This document shows positions 1 to 10,328 of a stretch of 64,000 nucleotides of DNA, in pieces (within the stretch, counting starts at the first letter, position 1; the number at the start of each line of letters is the position of its first letter). Made by a program: the position numbers and the translations under genes. The notes under the pieces were generated by a model. That model was given only the letters and a program-made list of their open reading frames with translations, searched no databases and was not told the origin of the DNA. The stretch spans positions 1-64,000 of the forward strand of contig NZ_QICI01000048.1 in assembly GCF_004119445.1 (NCBI RefSeq), written 5' to 3'. The stretch comes from Chryseobacterium sp. CH21 (GTDB lineage Bacteria; Bacteroidota; Bacteroidia; Flavobacteriales; Weeksellaceae).

Positions 1-289
1 TCTATGGAAATTAACTCTAAGTCTGACAATTGGGGCTTACGGATTTGATTCAAAAAATTCATTTTACTTTCTATTTTTATCAGAGTCTCTAATATTTTTC
101 ATAATTTGCAGTGAAGCTGTTCATATTTAATCGTTTGTTAGACAATTAAATTTAGGTATTTAGCTAATAATGAGCAGTTTCTATTTTTTTCCTAAATGCA
201 CCACGGGTTAATATATATCCTTCAATCGCTTTTACTTTGGAAATATTCTCATTTACTTTGAAAATTCTTATTTACTTTGAAAAATAACA
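1..289. mobile_element. Terminal segment of a Tn7/Tn402-type transposon inserted in comM
   Basis: The comM reading frame is intact up to its conserved SPHHTISDVALVG stretch and then departs abruptly at base 289/290. Read from comM outward, the foreign DNA begins with TGT, the usual terminal triplet of Tn7-, Tn402/Tn5053- and Tn552-type DDE transposons. It is followed at once by three 19-bp direct repeats (265-283, 246-264, 225-243), the arrangement of transposase-binding sites at such ends. Bases 1-224 are AT-rich with no convincing gene. The expected 5-bp target duplication on this side would be 290-294 (CCCAC). The transposase genes and the other end must lie outside the window, so the exact family is inference. 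Confidence 0.7.
225..283 (-). repeat. Three 19-bp transposon-end repeats
   Basis: On the plus strand the unit is TTCTYATTTACTTTGAAAA. Copies at 246-264 and 265-283 abut and differ at one position. The copy at 225-243 is 2 bp away and matches at about 15 of 19 positions. A weaker TTTACTTT core is seen near 63-70. Abutting plus spaced copies next to a terminal TGT are typical of multi-site transposase-binding ends. Confidence 0.7.
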
Positions 290-1146
290 CCCACCAAGGC
301 AACATCAGAAATAGTATGATGTGGAGACCTGAAGGGACGAACCGTCATCAATGAATCTTCTGTTCCTATTTTTCCTGCTACAGAATGAATTTTTGTTGTT
401 TCTAAAGCTTCTTTCAACGTCAATGGAGGTAAAATACTGGGAACTCTTTTGGCCAACATTGTTTTTCCGCTTCCGGGAGGTCCGATAAGAATAATATTAT
501 GCCCTCCTGCTGCTGCAACTTCCATTGCTCTTTTGGCTGTTTCCTGACCTTTAACTTCAGAAAAATCGAAAGGAAAATCGTTGATCTTTTCGTGAAATTC
601 TTTTCTGGTATCCAACGTTATTTTCTCGAGGGGTTTTCCTTCGTTAAAAAAATCAATAACCTCTTTGATATTTTTTACACCATACACTTCCAGATCATTT
701 ACAATGGCTGCTTCTCTGGCATTTTGTTTAGGAAGGATAATTCCTTTAAACCCTTCTTCTCTGGCTTGAATTGCAATGGGCAAAACGCCTTTAATCGGTT
801 GTAAACTTCCGTCCAGAGAAAGTTCCCCCATAATAATATAATTCTCAATTTCCTCAGCCAAAATCTGATCTGAAGCTGCTAAAATTCCAATAGCGATACT
901 CAGATCATAAGCAGATCCTTCTTTCCTGAGATCTGCGGGAGCCATATTAATGGTAATCTTTTTTCCCGGAATTTTAAATCCTACATTTTTCAGGGCTGCA
1001 GAGATTCTATAACTGCTTTCCTTAATGGCATTATCCGGGAGACCTACAAGATGATATCCTACTCCGCCAGTATCTATATTTACTTCAATTGTTATTGTCT
1101 GTGCAGCCACTCCATGAATGGCACTTCCATAAATTTTAATCAGCAT
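268..1146 (-). pseudogene. comM: 5' part of ComM/YifB Mg-chelatase-like AAA ATPase, interrupted by a transposon
   Basis: ComM (YifB) is a hexameric AAA+ helicase that promotes branch migration during natural transformation. The visible product has the N-terminal ChlI-like domain (about residues 1-170), the Walker A motif GPPGSGKT and the start of the Mg-chelatase core. It stops at about 290 residues where the family usually has about 510. The last codons and TAA (268-289) come from the transposon. The start at 1146 (MLIKIYGSA) fits the family; an upstream ATG at 1182 would add 12 unrelated residues. Everything after VALVG, including Walker B and the sensor motifs, is missing, so the fragment is unlikely to work. 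Confidence 0.85.
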
Positions 1147-1369
1147 GGCATATTTTTGAAGTAAAAGTAAATAATATAGCATTTTGAAAATCTGACAGTT
1201 ATATGAATTATTTTCTAAATAAATAACTATATCTAAAAAGATATCAATAAAACAAGCATTGGGGTACCTTCAAATCTATTAAGGTTTCTATGTGGTTCAG
1301 ATGGTATACATGCTAATAAAAATCAGGTTTTAACGGAGAAATAAAGCCATCTTGCCGTTTAGAATTAGT

Positions 1370-1401
1370 ATAAATAAAGTTATATTTGTAACTTTATTTA
1401 T
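1370..1401 (+). promoter_or_regulatory. 13-bp dyad overlapping a TAnnTTTG promoter of the PepSY gene
   Basis: A perfect 13-bp inverted repeat (1370-1382 and 1389-1401, spacer TATTTG) covers a Bacteroidota-type -7 box, TATATTTG at 1381-1388, about 40 bp before the PepSY start codon. The overlap makes it a good repressor-site candidate. An iron regulator such as Fur is an inference from the neighbouring genes; the site does not closely match the E. coli Fur box. Confidence 0.5.
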
Positions 1402-1427
1402 TTTTAATAAGTCTAAATAGACATAAA

Positions 1428-2636
1428 ATGCAGCAGACTGGTAATAAAAAATCCAAAGGAACCTTCAAAAAATATATTCTAAAAGCTCATTTATGGCTTG
1501 GATTGTTTTCAGGTATCATTGTATTGATCGTTTCGCTGTCAGGTGCATTTTTTGTTTTCAATGAAGATATTACCGCTGCATTACGCAAGGAAAAGACCTT
1601 TCATGGAGAAAAAGATATTCAGCATAAGAAACCAATTCCTATACGCGAGTTAAAAGATATTGTAAATGCCCAGCTGAAAAATGAAATTGTAAAAACAGAT
1701 GAAGTAACTATTCCTATAGATCCTGCCCGATCTTATCAGTTCGGACTGATTAAAGTTAATGAAGAGGGCTGGAATCATTTCAATACCTTCATTGTCTATA
1801 AGAACGTTTATGTAAATCAATATACAGGAAAGGTACTCGCCATCTATGATGTAAAAAATAATCCATTCTTTATCTGTATGACTCTGCATCGCTCATTACT
1901 GCTAAGCAATAAAATTGGCGGTACTATTGTGGGAGTATCTACTATCATCTTTGTCATAATGCTGATTACCGGAATTATTCTATGGTGGCCGAAGAATAAA
2001 AAAATGCGCCAACAGCGACTATGGTTCCGTTGGGAGAAGGTAAAAGGATGGCGACGTAAAAATTACGATGTACATAATATCCTTGGATTCTATTCCTCTT
2101 TTCTTGCCATTGTTGTAGCCATTACCGGTATTATGTATTCGTTTCGGATTACTCAAGTGTGGGTATATGCATTACTCAATGGCTTTTCCACTGCTACTCC
2201 AGATTACAGTCAATATAAAACAACCGCTCCGGAATCTGTGGAAACCGTAACAACTATAGACCGCATCATAGAACAGGTAAAAACTCATTATCCGAAAGCT
2301 TACTCATTTGGAATTGATCTGGAAGATCATGCTGAAGCAGATCACAAACACGATAATTTAAGCATCTGGATCAAGGATAAAGAATTTACTTATGCGGAGT
2401 CTTCGATGATGATTTTCGATGAACATTCCGGAAAGCTATTATTTAATCATCCCCACGAAGACAAACCTATGGCAGAAAGAGCTACAGATGCTACCTATGA
2501 CCTTCACGTGGGAGCTTTTTTTGGAATGCCCGGAAAAATTTTAGCATTTATCATGAGTTTATTCTGTGCTTCATTGCCCATAACCGGATTTATGATCTGG
2601 TGGGGAAGAAAAAATAAAAAAAAACCAACAACCTAA
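1428..2636 (+). CDS. PepSY-associated TM helix protein (putative siderophore/heme reductase, XusC-like)
   Basis: A 402-residue inner-membrane protein with four clear helices (about residues 22-45, 150-175, 213-235 and 374-395) and a large periplasmic loop between the first two. Conserved histidines near the helices (KAHLWLGL, TLHRSLLL, DVHNILGF, DLHVGAFF) fit the PepSY_TM family, where they probably bind heme or metal. Members usually sit beside TonB receptors and are thought to reduce or release iron from siderophores. Here it lies 10 bp before a receptor gene and close to a DUF4374 lipoprotein, the set known as XusABC in Bacteroides. Family assignment is firm; the reductase role is inferred. 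Confidence 0.85.
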   Translation: MQQTGNKKSKGTFKKYILKAHLWLGLFSGIIVLIVSLSGAFFVFNEDITAALRKEKTFHGEKDIQHKKPIPIRELKDIVNAQLKNEIVKTDEVTIPIDPARSYQFGLIKVNEEGWNHFNTFIVYKNVYVNQYTGKVLAIYDVKNNPFFICMTLHRSLLLSNKIGGTIVGVSTIIFVIMLITGIILWWPKNKKMRQQRLWFRWEKVKGWRRKNYDVHNILGFYSSFLAIVVAITGIMYSFRITQVWVYALLNGFSTATPDYSQYKTTAPESVETVTTIDRIIEQVKTHYPKAYSFGIDLEDHAEADHKHDNLSIWIKDKEFTYAESSMMIFDEHSGKLLFNHPHEDKPMAERATDATYDLHVGAFFGMPGKILAFIMSLFCASLPITGFMIWWGRKNKKKPTT

Positions 2637-2646
2637 ATCTATTATC

Positions 2647-4769
2647 ATGAAGAAACACTATATATGGCTCCCTTTAATGGCGAGCCTGAATGCCTACGGA
2701 CAGACAGAAAGTCAGAATGATTCTTTACAAACGGAGAAAATATCAGAGATCAGTGGCATCGTAGTAAAAGGGAGTAAAGCCGTTTTTCAGCAAAAAGCTG
2801 ATAAAATGATTTTTAATGTTGAGAATAGTGTATTGTCTGATGGTACCACAGTTTTAGAATTGCTAGGCAAAACACCCGGTGTAGTAGTTTCGCAAGAAGG
2901 TGAACTCTCATTACGAGGCAAAAAAGGAGTAAGCGTAATGATTAATGGTAAGCTCAGCTCGCTGTCAGCAAAAGAGCTGGCCAACCTGCTACGTTCTACC
3001 AATTCCACCCTGGTAAAAAATATTGAAATAATTGCCAATCCTTCCTCTAAATATGATGCTGCGGGGAATGCGGGTATCATTAATATTGTCCTGAAAAAAA
3101 GCTCATCAGAAGGACTGAGCGGCAATTATTATCTGAACGGAGGAAAAGGTCGTAAAAACCGGGTAAATACAGGATTGAGCCTGAACTATACTCACAATAA
3201 ACTCTCTCTACACGGAGATTACAGCTATACGTTTCGTGGCGAGGAAGAAAAACGGGACTTTAGTCAGATTTTCTTCGATGAGAAGCAACCTCAGCAAATA
3301 ACCCGGAGAACAGATCAAAACTCCATGACCAATGAACCTTTAACTTCTAATAATTTTAAATTTGGGGCTGATTATGCTTTTAGCGACAAAACAACTATTG
3401 GGGCTTTATTCGATGCTAAAATAGGACGATATGAAGATTTTTCGAAAGGGGAAAACAGAATATTTCAGCCGATAGACAACCTGTTTGCTCATGTACTTTC
3501 AGATAATAAAAGCAAGGAAAACTGGTACGATTATACTTATAATTAAAGGGTACCCATATCTTCAATGATAAGGATTATAAGGTAGATGTGGATCTGGAAT
3601 ACGAAACTTCACGTTTTTCTTCCCGTCAGAATCAGATTTCAGATGCATTGGTAAATCTGGGAACAGAGAAATTCAACAACAGAAGAGGTAACATTGCTTC
3701 CCGCCTGAAAGTTTTCAATGCGAAGATAGATTTCACCCTGCCTTTTAGCGAAATGCATAATCTGGAAACAGGTCTGAAATCTACTATAAAGTCTAATAAC
3801 AATCCTTCGGAGTATTTTATACAGCAGGATAATGAATGGATCAATGATGATAAAGCAAGTAATGAATATGCCTACAAAGAGCAGATACATGCATTGTATG
3901 CCAACTACAAGCTTAATCTTACGAAATGGACATTCCAGCTGGGGCTGAGAACAGAAATAACCCATACGGATATCAACCAGAAAACTTCCCAGGAACAAAG
4001 AAAAAGAGATTATACAAACCTTTTCCCAAGTGCATCCATTAAATACCAGATGAATGATCAACATGGGTTTTATGCCTCATACAGTAAAAGAATCAACAGG
4101 CCAAGCCACTTCGATTTGAATCCCTTTCGTTTTTATGATGATCCTTTCAACTACTGGCAAGGAAACCCGAATCTGAATCCGGAATTTACCCACGCAACAG
4201 AATTGGGGTATACCTAGGGAAAATACATTATTGCATCAGCCTATTTTAGTGTTACAAACGATGTCATGACAGAAGTATACAACTATCAGCCAGACACAGG
4301 AATCCTCGTAAAAACGCAGGATAATCTAAACAAATCCTATGTATATGGCGCCAATATTACAGCCACTACAAAGCTTTTTAAATGGTGGTCGCTGACTTCT
4401 ATGCTGAATGTATTCAACAGTGAATATAAGGGCAATTACCAGAATTACTCGGTCAACAGTTCACAACTGGCATTTACGTTGAACGCACAAAACAGCTTCA
4501 GCATTGCAAAAGGATTGAAAGCAGAGGCTAATGGACAGTATTTTTCGAAATCTAATATTGGTTTGTTTATTCGCGATGCTTATTTTGACCTGACTCTGGG
4601 GGTTTCCAAAACATTATTAAAGGATAAAGCGACCGTAAAACTTGCCGTGACGGACTTATTAAAGACCAATAATTACCGTGTAACAGGAAATAACTTCAGC
4701 TCTACCATCCGACAAAAATATAACCTGGACAGCCGCGTGGTAACGCTTTCATTCAATTATAAGCTTTAA
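2647..4769 (+). pseudogene. Outer-membrane beta-barrel/TonB-type receptor, broken by a frameshift and a stop
   Basis: The three pieces together make one receptor of about 707 residues: signal peptide ending near AYGQ, a plug-like domain (VVVKGSKAVFQQKADKMI, then NPSSKYDAAGNAGIINIV), and a C-terminal barrel of the OMP_b-brl_3 type. The first frame stops at 3544 because one base is missing in the 3541-3545 region. Restoring it gives N-L-K-G and rejoins the frame from about 3545. A second lesion is an in-frame TAG at 4215-4217 inside ELGYT-stop-GKYI, where a tyrosine would be usual. The deletion could be a sequencing slip, but the stop is a substitution, so real inactivation is possible. It is probably cotranscribed with the PepSY gene and likely imports a ferric siderophore. 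Confidence 0.75.
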
Positions 4770-4832
4770 AATCCAAAAATCAGAGAAATTAAAAACTCTC
4801 CGACAGCTTACAATACCCTGTAATCATTTAAC

Positions 4833-4867
4833 AAAACCGGGTCTCAAAATTTTTGAGACCCGGTTTT
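4833..4867. terminator. Bidirectional rho-independent terminator
   Basis: A perfect 17-bp inverted repeat (4833-4849 and 4851-4867) rich in G+C at its core (ACCGGGTCTC) with A-rich and T-rich flanks. It lies between the convergent receptor gene and DUF4374 gene, so it can serve both. Confidence 0.85.
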
Positions 4868-4914
4868 CAATCAAATAAATATTTTATGTTTTCTACGAAA
4901 TTTATATGCTATAA

Positions 4915-6116
4915 TTAGTCATATAATTTATCGAAACGGGCAAATCCGGAAATACTGCTGGGAAGCTTCATCCCTTTAGTGATCTTATCCGTCTGCTGAT
5001 CATAAATCCAAACATAGTTTCCTCCTTTACTGGCATTTACAGCGATGTATAATTTGTTATTCTGAACAAACATACCTTGTTCGTAAGGTTCATCTCCGGG
5101 CAATTCATCCAGAACTCTTACCAACTGCTTGGTTTCTATATCTATAATAGCATATCTACCATTGTAGCTGCCCCCTAATGCCGGATCACGGTACAGCACT
5201 ACCATTTATTGTTACCGATATAATCGATAACTGTTTCCAGAGGCTTGTTCCCAACAAGATTGGTAAGATTGATCTGATATCCTGCATCAGGCGAAGTTGC
5301 CCCTTTAAGAGCTCTGAAAAGGAAAATATCACTTGTTCCAGCTCCTGCACGTGGAAAACATGTATAATAAAAAGCTTCTTTATCTTTTGTAAAAGTTGTT
5401 TTGAAATAAGGAGAACCATTGGCTACCCCAGAACTTCGGTTATCCGTTACAGAATTTTTTACTTTGAAGGTGTTATAATCTATTACAGCAAAATTATAAA
5501 ATTCAGGCGTTAGCCATTTGCCATCGCGGAAGCTGTACTGCAAATAGATCTGTCCATCCATATAGGTCATAGCGCCCAGCGAATAAAAGTTATAGGCATT
5601 TGGGAAAGGCTGAAATCCTTCAATCTCACCCTGACGGACAATACTAAGGTCAGCAGCATTGAAAACAGTATAGCGTATATGCTGGCCATCCCCTGTATCT
5701 CCAACAATAACCAATGTATTGTCATCTATCCAAACATAACTGGCAATATCACTGATGTAGGTATAAGGCACTTCTTTTACAGTCGTCAGCCTATCCTGTG
5801 TATATTTAAATTTTTTGAAAATACCCTGATCGGTTTTATAGTTGTAGATAAAGCCATTTTTTACAATATAAGAGTAAGTTCCTTTGGAATTAATTTCATC
5901 TCCTTCTTTGGTAATATCCATTTCGCCTTTTGTCAGATCGTTGGTAGCGGTCATGTAATGGACCGTATTGGGCCAGCTTCCGAGAGCGGAAAGTAAAAAA
6001 TATTTATAGTCTTTTTCACCACTTTCAGAGTCACCGAAACCAGGTTCGCGTTCGCAGCTAAAAATGGTTAAACATGCAAGTATTAAAAGTATACTGTTTT
6101 TGAAATATTGTGTCAT
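4915..6116 (-). pseudogene. DUF4374 lipoprotein (XusB-like siderophore-binding), frameshifted in this assembly
   Basis: The N-terminus is a lipoprotein signal (ILLILACLTIFSC), followed by about 380 residues of repeated beta-strand-rich sequence as in DUF4374 proteins. XusB of Bacteroides, a surface lipoprotein that binds ferric enterobactin, belongs to this family. The frame breaks at 5205-5207: the first part ends NNK-W-stop, and adding one A (plus-strand T) gives NNKMVVLYRD and continues to GFARFDKLYD at the C-terminus. The gene follows the TonB receptor by 6 bp on the same strand, so the two are an operon. It is probably intact in the organism. The binding role is inferred from family and context. 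Confidence 0.75.
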
Positions 6117-6122
6117 GATCTT

Positions 6123-8482
6123 TTACTTAAGTAGGTATCTGAATTTTAAATAGAAAGCACGTCCCTGCTTCTGAAGTTTGAAGTTGTCATAGGCCAGTGC
6201 ATCCCCAACGTTGCTTACATCGAAAGCCAAATTATATCTTCCATTCTTCATGGAATAACTTATACCTATGTTGTGAAGCGTTTGTCTTGGAATAATCGGA
6301 ATGTTGCGTGGATTTCCATAGGATTTCCAGTTTTTGTAGAACCATTCTGTCATCTGTAGTCCGTAGTAAAGCTCTATCCTGCTGTCTTTCTGAAACCAGT
6401 CGTCTTTACCAAGACTTACATTGACATTTCCAAATAACCACGGCTGGTTGGGAACATCTTTTTTGTAAGTAGCTGAAACTACATCATCACTGTTATTGGC
6501 AAATTTTGTATTGTCATACGCTTTGTTGTAGCTCACATTCATTAACACATTCAGGAGTCTTTTGTATTGGTAACTGATCTCTCCTTCAAGTCCTCGTGTA
6601 AAGATATTAGACAGGTTTTCATATTTGAAAGTACTGTTATATAAATTAGGAACGGTATAAATGAAATCCTTTGTATCACGAATGTATCCTGCCCCTTCTA
6701 TACGGAACGCATGCTGCCCCCAATGGTGGCCATAGTACAACCCTACGTTTACATTATTACTGGTTTCAGGCTTCAGATTCATATTACTGGTTACAGCAAC
6801 TCCATCTCCGAAAATTTCCTGCGGTTCTACCAAACGATAAGAACGTTCAAAGGATCCTTTTATTCCCAATCCTTTTGTAATTTTCACTGTGGTAGCGAAG
6901 CCGTAGCCCCAGCTGCTAAAATTGTCCTTTGCCGGATTATCGGTTCTGGTCACCGGATCGAAAACCATTTTCTGAAGTCCTACCTGATAGTATTTAGCAA
7001 AGAAAATATTAGTCCAATGCTTATTGAAAAACTCTTGTTGATAAGCCATAGACAAAATCTGTTTAGTCATCTTCGCCGGAGGTACATTCTTTTTTTCCTC
7101 TTCAAGTTGATTGAATGTGGTATTCTTAAGGTAATCAAATACATAATTGAAGATAAGCTTGTGATGTTCAACTATTTTATAAGTAGCCCCTACTTGTGAG
7201 TAAAGACGGTCTTCATGCTGCATGATGATCGTTCTTCCTCCTTTTTCACTTGTGGCAGAAGGTTCAAAAGTGTTATCCCAACTGTATTTACGCATAAGTG
7301 TATCTGTTGCTTTCTGAACGCTTTTTGAGAAACTAGCATACACATTTACATCCAGATGATCATTGAACAGTCCTGTTTTTTATACTTCATAAAGTAATTA
7401 TGAGCCTGTCCGTTTTGTTTTACCCCACCATATACTACTTCCTGATTGGAACCGGTCTGGATCTGTTTATCAAAAACGGATTGTGACATTCCTACAAAGA
7501 AAGAATCTGCCCAGCTTTTGTTTTCCAATCCTACTTCAGCCATCCCAAAAACAGATTGATATCTGTCATTAAAACGTTTCAGGTTTTTTAGCTCATATTC
7601 ATTTTTAGCAGCATTCCAGATTTTCATATCTTTCATCAGATAGTCGTTATCCGAATGGTTATAAAAACTGTTGATACGCATGATAATTCCGGTTTTATCA
7701 TCTTTAAACTGTCCATTCAGATTGATACGCTGGGTATTAAAAGAACCAAGACTTATACTTGCATCCAGGTAATTTTTGCTGCTTGACGGCGTAATAATAT
7801 TGACCGCTCCACCCATAGCATCTGTACTTAAATGAATAGGAACTACCCCTTTATAGATCTCTACATGGTCTGCCATATTTACAGGTAATGTACTCAGATC
7901 CACTCCTTTTCCAAGCATTTCCAAAGGAACGCCATCGATAAAGAATTTCACGGCTTTACCAGACATTCCATTGATTGAGAAGTTATAATCGGAGCCTATT
8001 CCTCCCTGTTGACGGACTTTAATCCCTGTGGTTCTGTTCAGAACCTGATTAAGATCTGCCGTGGTATTGGCTAATTTAGCGACATCGATAGCATTAACAG
8101 TAAAAGCACCGTCTTGCAGTGCTTTTACCTTACCTTTACCGTGTACTACAATTTCTTGTACAGCCGCATGATCCTCAACCAGCTGAATATTTACCGGAGA
8201 TATTTCGCTACCGAAGTTTATTTTCTTTTTGATTTTTTTGTAGCCATCCAGGCTGAAGACTAATGTAGCTTCTCCTTTCTTGTAACTAATCTTGAAATTT
8301 CCACTTTGATCGGTTTTTGTTTTTATTTTTGTGTTTTCAACAAAAACACTTACTCCATTTAATCCCTGCATTGTGCGATTCTGTACAGCTCCCTGAACTG
8401 TAAAACCAGTATCCTGTGCTTTAATGAGGGAAATTGTAAGGGTAAAAATGAGAAAGATAAAAATACGCTGATACAATTTCAT
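6123..8482 (-). pseudogene. TonB-dependent siderophore receptor with CarboxypepD_reg-like domain (XusA-like), frameshifted in this assembly
   Basis: The N-terminal half (378 codons) carries a signal peptide (ending ISLIKAQD), a carboxypeptidase-regulatory-like domain (about residues 27-110), and the TonB plug (IDVAKLANTTADLNQVL, then VEIYKGVVPIHLSTDAMGG). The C-terminal half (406 codons) is the 22-strand barrel ending in FYLKFRYLLK. The halves join at an A6 run (plus-strand T run 7376-7381). One more A turns KKQDCSMIIWM-stop into KKTGLFNDHLDVNVYASF and restores one protein of about 786 residues. Paired with the DUF4374 lipoprotein 6 bp downstream, it is likely the import channel for a ferric siderophore. 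Confidence 0.8.
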
Positions 8483-8503
8483 TATTTATAATTATTATAA
8501 ATA
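8483..8503. promoter_or_regulatory. Perfect 10-1-10 palindrome touching the receptor start codon
   Basis: TATTTATAAT, one T, ATTATAAATA: a perfect 21-bp palindrome immediately upstream of the ATG at 8482 of the TonB receptor operon. Its place over the leader suggests a repressor site or an RNA structure controlling translation. It is entirely A/T, so chance is higher than for a mixed palindrome. The regulator is unknown. Confidence 0.4.
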
Positions 8504-8753
8504 GCAAAATTAAAGGTTCCTTTGCCAACTCCCAAAGGAAAAAGAGTTTTATTTTTAATTGTTCTAATTACAATTAATATTGATTCATTTATAATTTTTT
8601 TATAAAACTGTAACAAGTTTACACTCAGATACTAATAGAAAAACATTGTAGTATTCTATTTTTGTCTGTATGAAAAAAGTCATATGAAAAGCAAAACATA
8701 CCCCCTAGAAATTGGATCAAGATAATGTGAGCATGCTCTTCTCAATGATCATT

Positions 8754-8975
8754 TTAGTAAGCTAAAGAAATTCCTGCTCCCCATCTCATACCCCTATCGT
8801 AGTGTGCACGGATGCTTACATTTTTATTAAGAATATATTTCAGTCCGATTATGTATACTTTAACCATAAAGCCTCCTCTCAATCTTTTTGATATTGGAAT
8901 ATCTTCTCTCATCAACTGTAAACGAACAATTCCGTCATGATAAACTTTGCTTTGCTCTTTTAACCAATTGGTCAT
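8754..8975 (-). CDS. Short orphan ORF resembling the C-terminus of an outer-membrane barrel
   Basis: A 73-residue frame with no signal peptide and no clear ribosome binding site. Its last half (KVYIIGLKYILNKNVSIRAH, then MRWGAGISLAY) looks like two or three terminal strands of an outer-membrane beta barrel ending in an aromatic residue. The frame upstream of the ATG is open for only seven more codons before a stop. I do not recognise a family. It may be a leftover of a larger gene or not coding at all. Confidence 0.25.
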   Translation of the reverse strand: MTNWLKEQSKVYHDGIVRLQLMREDIPISKRLRGGFMVKVYIIGLKYILNKNVSIRAHYDRGMRWGAGISLAY

Positions 8976-9030
8976 CGTTTTAATTTCGTCGAAAGCTTAG
9001 TACAGAAAAGATTCCGCTGGTAATGAAATA

Positions 9031-9059
9031 AAAAAACCGGTACAAATTTCTTTGTACCG
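9031..9059 (-). terminator. Hairpin with U-tract on the minus strand
   Basis: CGGTACAAA (9038-9046) pairs with TTTGTACCG (9051-9059). On the minus strand the hairpin is followed by a run of seven T. It probably ends transcription coming from the T9SS-secreted protein gene at 9326, whose 3' end is about 270 bp away. Confidence 0.6.
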
Positions 9060-9325
9060 ACTCAACCATTATTAAAAACTAACGAAAAAGATTAATCATC
9101 TGAATACTGAATAAAAAGGATGAGTCAGGAAGCCGGATGCCAAAAAGAGGAAATTCCTTTTGGGGTAATTATGACCGTCATTAGATTAACAAGGATGAAA
9201 TGTATCTATTGAGCGTAAAGTAAAAAATACTTTGTTCTTCTTCAAGACAAGGAGTATCCCTCTTCCAGCATCCATTCTTCCTTCCCACAATCAATCTTTA
9301 AACATCTTCAGATTTTATAATCCTA
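9060..9325. other. Non-coding stretch with degenerate GGAAG-rich inverted repeat
   Basis: No reading frame of note. It holds GGAAGCCGGATGCC near 9128-9141 and, about 115 bp away, the complementary-type tract ATCCCTCTTCCAGC at 9256-9269. The latter is an exact 14-bp match, inverted, to the repeat at 55354-55367. Confidence 0.4.
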
Positions 9326-10287
9326 TTATTTTTTTATAAACTTATTTTTATATTCTTTTCCATCTGAGCTTTTAGAAACAATGATATAATTTCCCGGTAC
9401 CAAACCGCTTACATCAATTGCCTGATTATATCTGTGATCATTTTTCTGCAGAACAAGTTTCCCGGACATATCGATAATGATCACCACTTTATAGACTTTA
9501 TCTGATTCTTTTCCGATATAAAGGTGCTGTGCTGTAGGGTTTGGATAAATTTTCAGACTATTGTCTTTACTTTTTACTTCTCCTGTGCCTAAATTGCTGC
9601 AGAATTCCCAGTTCCCGAAATTCACTTCTACAAAAGCAAACGAAGGTAACATCTGGCACTGATCCGGACAATATTCCGTGCAGGCATAAAATCCGTATTT
9701 CCCTGAACTTGTTGCCACATACGTAGCTCCTACTACACCAGGGATGATACAAGGGTCTCCCGACACCGGAGGGTTACTGCCCGGCAGACATCTGAACCAG
9801 GTATGTTTACCATAGACTCCTGGAAATATGTTATCAAACTGTACAGAAGCACCATTGCACACATTCACTGTTCCTCCATTTTCCTGATAGGTTCCGGGAG
9901 TATAAGTAGTCATCATAGCCGGAAGTCCGTATACAAAACCATCTGCAAATACTGCCGGACTTTCTGCGATACAGTCGCCGTCCGTCACTTTTACTTTAAA
10001 ATAATTCAGCTGGTCATTTCCGGTAATGGTCAGCTGCTGTGATATAGCTCCCGGAATAGCAATCCATGGGTTGTTATTAGGAGTCTGCCAGGTCCATTCC
10101 TGTTTATACCATTGATAACTTCCATAGCCCTGTACTGTGGAAAGAACCTCATCTTCCGTATCACAGAATAAAACTGTTCCCGGATATTTTTGTCCGAGCC
10201 TTGCACTGGTAATTGTAGGAGTACATTGTGCTTTTATATTCAAAATGGTGAATAATAAAAACACTAAAAAATTAGTTTTGTTTTCAT
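9326..10287 (-). CDS. Secreted protein with T9SS type A sorting domain (start region frameshifted)
   Basis: The C-terminal 75 residues are a type A T9SS sorting domain (KIYPNPTAQHLYI, then GLVPGNYIIVSKSSDGKEYKNKFIKK). The protein should therefore be exported by Sec, cross the outer membrane through the type IX system and be anchored or released. The middle looks like Ig-like repeats (TITSARLGQKYPGTVLFCDT, VQGYGSYQWYKQ) with many cysteines. The true start is probably ATG at 10287, giving MKTKLIFLVFLLFTILNIKAQC. The frame from it is broken in the A6 run at 10266-10271, where one more base is needed; otherwise a GTG at 10264 must be used. No enzymatic motif is seen; adhesion is a guess. Confidence 0.75.
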
Positions 10288-10328
10288 ATATAGATTATTA
10301 AGTTTGGTGTTGCTAAAAATCCTCTACA

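Noticed and set aside
268..1146. Treating the short comM product as a natural short ComM variant
   Set aside because: The last residues and stop codon come from repeat sequence, and the catalytic AAA motifs after Walker A are missing.
4215..4217. Amber recoding (for example pyrrolysine) in the receptor
   Set aside because: No pyl genes or recoding signals are seen and such use is unknown in this group. A nonsense change is more likely.
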